From the NCBI GenBank assembly GCA_038025085.1, contig CM076144.1:33695501-33759500 (forward strand): a stretch of 64,000 nucleotides of DNA, given 5' to 3'. The translations under genes were made by a program, and so were the position numbers. Each line of letters begins with the position of its first letter. Position 1 is the first letter of the stretch. Positions 57,113-64,000 of the stretch are shown in pieces. The stretch is from Tetragonia tetragonoides. Taxonomy: Eukaryota > Streptophyta > Magnoliopsida > Caryophyllales > Aizoaceae. Below the pieces are notes generated by a model that was not told the DNA's origin, searched no databases, and saw only the letters and a list, made by a program, of their open reading frames with translations.

Positions 57113-58128
57113 GAATGCTCTAGGTTTCTGGAATAGAAGGGGCCTTAACCTCCCTGATAAACAAAAAGAGGTTAAGAATTTAGTTTTGCATAATAAATTA
57201 TCCTTTGTAGGGATTGTTGAATCTAAGATTCATAATGCAATGTTGCTCTAGTGGCTAATGTTTGTGCTCCAGGTTGGTCTTATGACCATAATGCCTATAA
57301 TAATGTGAAGGGTAGAATAATGATTTGCTGGAATCCTAGTTTGTTGGATGTTAAGATTCTGATCAAGTCTTCACAGCTTATACACTATGATGTGGTGAGT
57401 TTGGCCTGTGGTGTCTCTTACAAGATTACTGTGGTCTATGCATTTAATCATGCTGCTCAAAGAGTCTCTTTGTGGACTGAATTGAAGACTATTAGTCAAG
57501 GTATGATAGGTCCCTGTCTTCTAGCTGGTGACGTTAACTGTATTTTGTGCTCTGATGAAAAAAGAAATGGTAGACCTGTTGTAGGTCAAGATACTACTGA
57601 ATTGCAGCAATTGGTGTCTCAGATTCCTGTGTTGGATCTTAAATTTATTGGCAATTTCTTTACATGGAATGATAAAAGGAAAGGTTTGAGTAGAATGCAT
57701 AAAAAATTGGATAGAGTGATGGTCAATGGAGACTGGTTGTCTGCCTTCCCTGACAGTTTTGTTGAGTTCATAGCTGAGGGTATCTCTGATCACTGCCCCT
57801 CTATTGTGCAGATTAAGCATATTGTACAGGTTAAAGGCTCATTTAAATCTGACAATTTTGGGCTAAAGATGATAATTTTTTGCCTATGGTGCATGATTGT
57901 TGGCAGCAGTATATAAAGGGCACCAAAATGTTTAGATTATGTAAATATTTGAATAACTTAAAGTCTGTGTTGAAAAGTTTTCACAAACAAAAGTTTGGGG
58001 GTATGAAGAAGAGAGTTTAGTCTAAGAAGAATGAACTGGTAGTGCTCCAGAAGAAGTTGTAGGATAATAATATTGATTTTGATACAGCTGGAAAGGAGAG
58101 CATTGTTTTCAAGGAGTACAGAACACTC
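57113..58128 (+). pseudogene. LINE2 ORF2 endonuclease
   Basis: Starts MNALGFWNRRGLNLPDKQKE (57113) with KLSFVGIVESKIHN. A frameshift lies near 57245, then ANVCAPGWSYDHNAYNNVKG, ITVVYAFNHAAQRVSLW, GPCLLAGDVNCILCSDEKRN, TWNDKRKGLSRMHKKLDRVM and EGISDHCPSIVQI. The APE endonuclease residues E, GDVN and SDH are visible. It opens the target site for priming. Stops occur at about 57914, 58018 and 58060 before the RT. Confidence 0.85.
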
Positions 58129-59978
58129 TTGAAGTATGAGGCACTATATCTGAAACAAAAAGCCAGAATTCAACGGCTCAAGGCTAGAGATCAGAACACG
58201 ACATACTTCTATGCTTGTTTGAAACAGAGAAGTTTGAATACCTCTGTGCTTGCTCTGTATGATACAAATGGGGTGAAGCTTGCTAATCATGAGGATATTA
58301 AAGCTGAGTTTATCTCTTATTATCAGACTCTGCTTGGCTCTTCTTGTGAGGGGACAACTCTTCCTGATGCAGTGTATGATGCAGGTCCTACCCTCTCAGA
58401 TAGTAGTGGCGGGATGCGTTGTGCTGCTGTTACAAATGAAGAGATTAAGGCTACAATGTTCAAGGTCAAAGACACTAAGGCTCCAGGGCCTGATGGCTAC
58501 AACTCTTGTTTTTTCAAGAAGGCATGGCATATAGTTGGGGAGGATGTGATTGCTGCAGTCAAAGACTTCTTTGCTAAAACTTGTATTTTATAAGAAATCA
58601 ATGCCACGACCATCTCACTGATCCCTAAGGTATCTAACCCTACCTTAGCTTCTGAATTTAGGCATATATCGTGTTGTAATGTGATATATAAGTGTATATC
58701 AAATGCGTTAGCTGCTCGTCTGAGTTTGGCATTACATGAGGTAGTTGGTACACAGCAGGGTGCTTTTGTTAAAGGGAGGAATATTGTCCATAACATCCTT
58801 TTGGCACAAGAGCTTTTGATACACTACGATAGAAAGTAAGTGAGTGCTAGGATGGCAGTCAAAGTAGATCTCAAGAAGGCCTATGATTCTATTAATTGGC
58901 AGTTTCTACTTTATTCTATGAACAAGTTAGGGTTCCCTGTTTGCTTCACTAACTGGATTAGATTGTGTATTCCTACTGTGAAGTACTCTTCGGTTGTGAA
59001 TGGTGAACTTTGTGGCTATTTTGATGGGAAAAAGGGGTTAAGACAGGGTGATCCTCTTTCTTCATACTTGTTTGTGTATGTTATGGAGGTGTTGTCTAGG
59101 AGATTGTCACTGCTGCAGAATGATGATGATTTTAGACATCATCCCAGATGTAAAAAGCTCAACATCAGACACATCGATTATGCTGATGACCTATTCTTGT
59201 TTTGCAAAGGGTCTCCAAAATCTGCAAAAAGTGTCTTTTCTGCTTTCAAAGACTTCTCTGATGCTTCTGGATTGGTAGCTAATTTGAATAAATGCCAATT
59301 GTTCTATGGTGGGGTCTCTGTCAATGTGAAAGAACAAATACAAGATATTCTGCATATAGAAGTTGGAGAATTACCTGTGAGATACCTAGGGGTGCCCCTG
59401 ACATCTTGTTCTCTCACTGCTGCAGATTGTGTTGGGTTGGTTGAGAGAATTAGTGCTAAAATAAGAACCTGGTCAAGCAGATTTTTGTCTTATGCAGCTA
59501 GAACTTAGCTGATGATTTAGACAGTTTTGTTTAGCCTGCAAAACTTTTGGGGTTCTATTTTTGTATTGCCAAAAAAGTGATCAAGCACGTTGAAGGGTTG
59601 TGTAGGAACTTTCTTTGGAGTGGGACAACAGAGTACACACAGGCTTTGGTGGCTTGGAAAGATATTTTCCAACCAAAAATGAATGGTGGATTAGGTTTTA
59701 ATGATATGTATGTATCTAACACTGCATTGATCTTGAAGTTGTTATGGTGTGTAGCTAACAAGGCTGATGTGCTTTGGGTCAAATGGATTCATGAAATGTA
59801 TATGGAAAGTGAGTTATCTTTCAGGGAGATTCAGCTATCCAGTAAACATTCTTGGTGTTTTAAGAAGCTCCTGAAACTGAGAAAAGCAGCATTGAAGTGT
59901 GTTGATGTGCAGAATGGAGAGTTAATATGGATAGCAGGTCCCCCTCCTTTCTCTTCAAAAGCAACCTATCATAAGTAG
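58129..59978 (+). pseudogene. LINE2 ORF2 reverse transcriptase
   Basis: [40 protein letters not shown], stop at 58591, LAARLSLALHEVVGTQQGAF, VKGRNIVHNILLAQELL, stop at 58838, RMAVKVDLKKAYDSINWQFL, KGLRQGDPLSSYLFVYVMEV and HIDYADDLFLFCKGSP with catalytic YADD. Then YLGVPLTSCSLTAADC, a stop, HVEGLCRNFLWSGTTEY and KMNGGLGFNDMYVSNTALIL. Only a handful of changes separate it from an open frame. Confidence 0.9.
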
Positions 59979-60484
59979 TAGAACCAGCTAGCTTGCAACC
60001 TTGGGCCAATTTTATATGGGGTAGGAATTGTTACCCAAAGCATTCCTTCACAACATGGATTGTAATACAACAGAAGCTACTTACTCGAGATAGGTTGATA
60101 GAAAGAGGTGTGCAGGTTGAATCACAATGTGTGTTCTGTAATGAAAAAGATGAAACGCATGAGCACTTGTTCCTGTCATGTGTGTTTGCTCAAAAGCTTT
60201 GGAAGACAGTTGCAGACTTCATACAGTTTACTCCTCCTCCAACTAGATGGGACTGTATGGTTGCTTGGGGTTTGAAGCATATACGTGGTACTTCTGCATA
60301 CATATCAATATGCAAATCTGCAGTCACAACCACCTTCTATCATCTCTGGGTGGCTAGAAACCATAACATTTTTAGACAGGAGAAGCCTGATGCAGTGAAG
60401 ATCTCAACTAGGATCTGTTTTGAGTTGAAAGTGCAGCTCAGTAAAATTGAAAGAATCAAAGATACACAGAAGAATAGGGCTTAG
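59979..60484 (+). pseudogene. LINE2 ORF2 zinc-binding (zf-RVT) C-terminus
   Basis: Reads FIWGRNCYPKHSFTTWIVIQ, KLLTRDRLIERGVQVESQCV, FCNEKDETHEHLFLSCVFAQ, KLWKTVADFIQF, then VTTTFYHLWVARNHNIFRQE and VQLSKIERIKD before the stop at 60482. The C..C...H..C set (ESQCVFCNEKDETHEHLFLSC) is intact. It is typical of plant LINEs after RT. Confidence 0.85.
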
Positions 60485-60699
60485 TGCAAGTCAGTATGCA
60501 TTCAACCTCAATTTACACGTAAAGCTTAGTAAAATTGTATAGGAGTATACATAGCTTTATAGTTGCTTTTGTTCTTTATATAGTTTTAGGGGAGTGCAGG
60601 TAACAAAATGTCAGTTACCTCTGATAGATGCAGTTTGATTGATGCATGCAACATTTGCTATGCTTTTTGGTAATGAAATATACGCTCACAAAGAAAAAA

Positions 60700-60711
60700 C
60701 TTTCAAAATGG
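60700..60711. other. Target-site duplication of LINE2, right copy (left copy 55816-55827)
   Basis: CTTTCAAAATGG after the A-rich tail matches the 12 bases before the LINE2 5' end exactly. A 12-bp duplication fits target-primed reverse transcription. Confidence 0.9.
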
Positions 60712-60879
60712 GATTTCATCCTTCTGGTTATGTCAAGGTGGTTGTTTTGGTTGTCAAGGTGGTTGTCAATTTGATAACCTAAAAACGAATCCTTCTCAGA
60801 TTGCGCTTTTAGTCAAGTATAGCTTTTTAGAATGAAAAGCTCTAACTTGTGAAAATGTCAATTTTGAAATAACAGGTGC

Positions 60880-61165
60880 CTTAAAAAAGAAAAGTAAAAA
60901 AGGAAGGTCCGAGGAAAAATATACATTGGTCTCCTCTTCGGAATGATTATGTAAAGCTTAATTTTGATGGTGCGAAAAAGAATAACGCTTAGGCTTCAGC
61001 AGGTTTTTGTATTCGCAATAAGAAAGGGTAAGTGATTAGTATGGGTGCTAGGCAATGTAGTGAAAGCTCAATCCTTTTAGCTGAACCAATTGGATTAAGA
61101 GAAAGTTTTCGAATGGCTAGAAATCAAGGTATCCAAAACATTACGAATTGAAGGAGACAACTTAA
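60880..61165 (+). pseudogene. LINE1 RNase H, N-terminal half
   Basis: KLNFDGAKKNNA, stop, ASAGFCIRNKKG, stop, VISMGARQCSESSILLAEPI, GLRESFRMARNQGIQNI, then (frame shift) RIEGDNL. This is a plant-type RNase H (RVT_3) with the DGA, E and GD positions. It is cut at 61165 by the solo LTR and resumes at 62546. Confidence 0.8.
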
Positions 61166-62540
61166 TGATGAGTGCGTATATAGTGCTAATATTCATATGT
61201 AGACCGCACTCATTTATCCTATGTTTACGTAAATTCTCTTATATTTTACTAGTTTATGAGTAATTATATACGAGGATTACTACTTTGGTATTTTGGTGTT
61301 TTGGTTGCGATTTTAGGATCAAATTGAACTCCATATGCAAAGGACTTAGGATTCTCTTTGGATGCTCAACATAATCAAAGCAAGAGCAAGTTGTGAAGAG
61401 TATTTAAGAAGAACATTGGATGCTTTTTGGAAGCATCAAGGCATTGAAGATTATTAAAGAAGAGAGTTACTAGTCCCTTAACTATTTTGAGAGTTACTTG
61501 GTGACTTATTGTTGATTGGGGGTTACTTTGTGTAAACCATCTAGGTTCATTGTGATGTTTTCCTATAAATAGGCTCTCATCCTAACTCATAGGGTCATCC
61601 TATCTTACACCATCTCTACTCATATCTCATTCTCTAGTTCATTTTATGCTTTCTAGACTACTAGTAATTACAATAAAAACACTTAGAATTCATTCAAGCT
61701 TTATTAGTTCGTTGTTGTAATCAAAGATCAAGTTCAAGCATTCTTCTATTTTCTCTTGAAGATTATAATCGAAGCTACTTGGTTTATTTCTTATCTCTAC
61801 TCTCTCTTTCCCTCTCTCCATACTTCTAATTTCAATTGCTTTATTTAGTTTAATCTTTTACTATTTATTCGATTTTAGCATGAATTTCATTACGTACTTT
61901 GTTGTAGTTGTAGAGATCATGAGTAGCTAATTTCTTTTATCTAGGGTTGATGTAGCTTAACTAAATCATATGATGCTTAATTAAATAAGTAGAAATTGAC
62001 ATGTCATTAGAATTGTTGCACAATGTTTGATTGTAATATTATTGCTTATATTGGATGATTAATTCATATTCGAGAGAAGCTTGTTAATCGTCGTAAATCA
62101 ATCACTCATCAAGTTTGCCTAATCACGAGAGTAGTTTAGAATAACTTGGGACTACTGAAAATGAAATTATTTACTTCATGCTCTTGATATTTTCTTAACT
62201 CGATGAGAATAGGTCGTCAAGTATTATATTGAGTATTCCTTTATCGCGTCGAGGGAAGGTTTTAGGATTCTTATTTCCGTCCTTGCAACATACGACATGA
62301 CATGCTAGTTAAAACTTGTTTATTCGCATCTAAGATCTTGGTTAAGTAAAATCAACCCTAGGCTTTTTATCTTGTTATTTTCAATATATTCGTGATTATT
62401 TTTCCTTGTTTCAATCCAACAAACCAATTGATAATTGCTTAGGTTGTTAATTTAAGAAAACTTAGTACTTGGAATCACTTGCTCCTTGTGGATCGATATT
62501 TTATGACTTCGATACAACCCGTATACTTGCAGGCCTATCA
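61166..62540. repeat. Solo LTR in LINE1 RNase H (1375 bp)
   Basis: Begins TGATGAGTGCG and ends GGCCTATCA, so TGA...TCA. It is flanked by CTTAA at 61161-61165 and 62541-62545, a perfect 5-bp duplication. Excising it with one target copy rejoins the RNase H reading as EGDNL-NVIKCL. The 3' part (GGATCGATATTTTATGACTT then ATACTTGCAGGCCTATCA) recalls LTR ends of Tat/Athila elements. No coding capacity; orientation is not certain. Confidence 0.8.
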
Positions 62541-62545
62541 CTTAA

Positions 62546-62843
62546 ACGTCATTAAGTGTCTCTGAGGAGGATGGCATATCCCCTGGGAGATAGAAAATAT
62601 CATGATTTATACTAAAAAAGATCTACACTTCTTTAAAAATGTTGAACTACTTCATTGCTTTAGAGAAGCTAACTCGGTTACCGATTACCTAGCCAACATC
62701 GGCTTATCTTGTCCTAATATACTAGCTTCTTTGGTCAACTTTGTTTGACTAGTCCCTTACCAATTTATTATTAAAGGACATATTAGGATAATCCCATAAT
62801 GAGGTTATTCTATCTTTCTTGCCTTTTCAAAAAAAAAAAAAAA
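62546..62843 (+). pseudogene. LINE1 RNase H C-terminal half, 3' end and poly(A)
   Basis: Reads NVIKCL, stop, HIPWEIENIMIYTKKDLHFF, CFREANSVTDYLANIGLSCP and NILASLVNFV, then a short 3' untranslated region and 15 A (62829-62843). FREAN..DYLANIG is the usual end of plant LINE RNase H. The poly(A) marks the 3' end of LINE1. Confidence 0.85.
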
Positions 62844-62849
62844 TTATAA

Positions 62850-63091
62850 TTTGAGAGATTCTATCTAGAGGACGCAATCTTGTAGTTAGAAGAGCTACTA
62901 TATTTCCAACCCGATTTACATGATAACAATGAAAAGAAGAGAATATAAAAGTCAATGCCTGGAGAAATTACATGTAGTAGTTTGAGACATTCTATCTAGA
63001 GGACGTAATTTTGCAATTAGATGAGCCACTATATTTTCAACCAAATTTACATGACAACAATGAAAATAACAGAACATAAAAGACTCATGAG
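62850..63091 (-). repeat. 131-bp tandem duplication of an RNase H-like tail
   Basis: TTTGAGAGATTCTATCTAG at 62850 and TTTGAGACATTCTATCTAG at 62981, period 131 bp, about 80% alike. On the minus strand both copies read as similar peptides: HVNLVENIVAHLIAKLRPLD and HVNRVGNIVALLTTRLRPLD. These look like the C-terminal helix of a LINE/plant RNase H (xxNxVAHxLAKL). It is a relic of another element in the opposite direction to LINE1, tail to tail. Confidence 0.55.
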
Positions 63092-63094
63092 GCT

Positions 63095-63096
<2 letters not shown>

Positions 63097-63145
<49 letters not shown>
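63097..63145. repeat. CT microsatellite
   Basis: About 23 CT units followed by CTCGAT repeats. The Arg-Glu and Ser-Leu frames over it are artefacts. Confidence 0.9.
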
Positions 63146-63147
<2 letters not shown>

Positions 63148-63209
63148 CTCTCGATCTCGCTCTCGACTGGGCTAACCAACAACACCTCCCCTCCCACCAG
63201 CTTGCACTC

Positions 63210-63293
63210 TTAGATCGGTGATCGCCGACTGCACACCTTAGGTCGGTGACCGCCGACTGCACACCTTAGGTCGGTGACCGCCGACTGCATCAG
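63210..63293. repeat. Three 28-bp GC-rich tandem repeats
   Basis: Units start at 63210, 63238 and 63266 (TTAGGTCGGTGACCGCCGAC). The first copy differs at two sites (AGATCGG, TGATCG). Each unit contains the near-palindrome CGGTGACCGCCG. Confidence 0.9.
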
Positions 63294-63870
63294 GCCCAAC
63301 CTTGAAGGGCTGAGCTTTGACCTCCGACCTTCTCGTTGGAGGCTCGTGCAGGTACAAACACAGCCCAGTTTTGGGGCTCGACTGGAGAAGATCCAATTCC
63401 GACCTTCCTTGCAGCCGGAGACAAGTAAGTCTGCCGGACTCAGTTCGGGCCTCCGATAAGGGAAGCAGGGGCAGGACTCGGGCCACCAGTGTGCAGTCCC
63501 TTTTTAATTTGGATAGGAAATTTCGAACTTCGCTCTTGTGACTGGTAAGTCCGCCGTGGTAAGCACCAGCGTTCGAGCACCTACACTTCACTCTCCGATC
63601 ACTGCCCTTTTTTTCTGCTTAGCCTGCCGGTCAATTCCCCACAACGTTAGCTTTGTCAGTCTGCTTTTCCCTTCCCACAACTTTTCCAGCAGGTTGAATT
63701 GACGTTTCCTTTTCGTTCTTTTTTGGTGGGACCTATTGTTTGACTTATTAGTTTTATTTTATTTTAGTGTAGGTGATATTCTAAAATCACGTGATTGCAT
63801 GTTGTTCCCCCTTTACTTGTTTGTTTTCCCACTAGCTAGAGTTGGTGTAGTTTCTGACTTGTTTTATTAT
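63294..63870. other. Unassigned sequence near the right edge
   Basis: About 0.6 kb, GC-richer than its surroundings at first (63294-63600), then T-rich. Splice-like motifs (GCAG|GTAC at about 63350, ACAAG|TAAGT at about 63424) could mean an exon or 5' leader, but no domain is recognisable on either strand. Confidence 0.4.
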
Positions 63871-64000
63871 TAATTCTTATTATTTTTTGCATTATTTATT
63901 ATTATTATTATAGTTATTATTAGTATTATTATTATCAAGAATGTTGGTGTTATTATTATTACTATTATTATTAACTATTTTTATTATTATTATTTCTGTT
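63871..64000. repeat. TTA-rich low-complexity end
   Basis: Irregular TTA/ATT triplets interrupted by a few other bases, running off the window. Confidence 0.9.

Larger units (their letters stand above)
55828..60699 (+). mobile_element. LINE2: near full-length L1-type LINE with target duplication
   Basis: 4.87 kb between two copies of CTTTCAAAATGG (55816-55827 and 60700-60711). It has a 5' leader of about 160 bp, ORF1, ORF2 (endonuclease, RT, zf-RVT) and a short A-rich tail, CAAAGAAAAAA. Fewer stops than LINE1, so it is younger, as its position inside LINE1 requires. No RNase H is seen after zf-RVT. Confidence 0.9.
37511..62843 (+). mobile_element. LINE1: old L1-type LINE broken by three insertions
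   Basis: Pieces at 37511-37595, 52500-55827, 60712-61165 and 62546-62843 join into one ORF2-like product of about 4.2 kb: endonuclease, reverse transcriptase, zf-RVT, RNase H, then poly(A) 62829-62843. They are separated by element C, LINE2 and a solo LTR, each with its own target duplication. The start reads ATG AAT AAT then a T-run and WNVRGVGKKDIGEE, the usual beginning of plant LINE endonuclease. The T-run length puts the Met one base out of phase. ORF1 was not found upstream, so the copy is probably 5' truncated. Stops are very frequent. Confidence 0.8.

Noticed and set aside
61162..62555. piggyBac-like insertion at TTAA
   Set aside because: TTAA occurs at both sides, but the 5-bp CTTAA at 62541-62545 with TGA...TCA ends restores the RNase H frame, so a solo LTR fits better.
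1..64000. CRISPR array, bacterial operons or ribosome binding sites
   Set aside because: All gene families, introns and LTR structures are plant nuclear; the tandem repeats lack spacer-repeat alternation.

Overview
This is plant nuclear DNA, most likely from a eudicot. It is almost entirely a nest of transposable elements. The evidence is plant-lineage Ty3/gypsy retrotransposons (Tat/Ogre type with two RNase H domains, and Tekay/Del-type chromoviruses with long LTRs), plant L1-type LINEs (DUF4283-like ORF1, zf-RVT, RNase H), a CACTA-like DNA transposon and a plant mobile domain (PMD) gene. I found no rRNA, tRNA, CRISPR array or intact host gene. I cannot name the species.

Left cluster (1-18192). 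The right half of a + strand chromovirus (element E, 7556-18192, LTR 14910-18192) is broken twice. A minus-strand Tat/Ogre-like element (D, 1-7555, running off the left edge) lies inside its reverse transcriptase. A solo LTR of the element-B family (A, 9349-14049) lies inside its integrase with a perfect 5-bp target duplication, GCATT. Solo LTR A is itself rearranged: a 2.5 kb inverted copy of the LTR is embedded in it behind a short templated filler.

Middle cluster (18193-37510). Element B is a minus-strand chromovirus (19116-36494). It has a tRNA-iMet primer site, gag-PR-RT-RH-INT-chromodomain, and an extra acidic ORF between the primer site and gag. Its 5' LTR is swollen by a 5.4 kb CACTA-like element (29728-35155) with CACGCTTT/AAAGCGTG subterminal palindromes. 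Its outer flanks are not duplicated and its LTRs are strongly diverged, which suggests a recombinant.

Right cluster (37511-62843). An old L1-type LINE (LINE1) has been opened three times: by element C (37596-52499, TSD CACAC), by a near full-length second LINE (LINE2, 55828-60699, TSD CTTTCAAAATGG), and by a 1.4 kb solo LTR (61166-62540, TSD CTTAA). Element C is a 14.9 kb Tat-lineage element with two 562-bp LTRs differing at about 20 sites by hand count. Between its integrase and its 3' LTR it carries, on the opposite strand, what looks like a complete spliced gene: TATA box, leader with five 110-bp repeats, polypyrimidine tract and 3' splice site, a 676-codon PMD reading frame, a phase-0 intron, a coiled-coil tail broken by stops, and an AATAAA signal. 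This is the most interesting system in the window.

Right edge (62844-64000). This holds a duplicated relic resembling a LINE RNase H tail on the minus strand, a CT microsatellite, three 28-bp GC-rich repeats, an unassigned stretch and a TTA-rich end.

Most coding regions are broken by stops and frameshifts. The best preserved are the integrase, protease and PMD frames of element C. All similarity statements are by eye.
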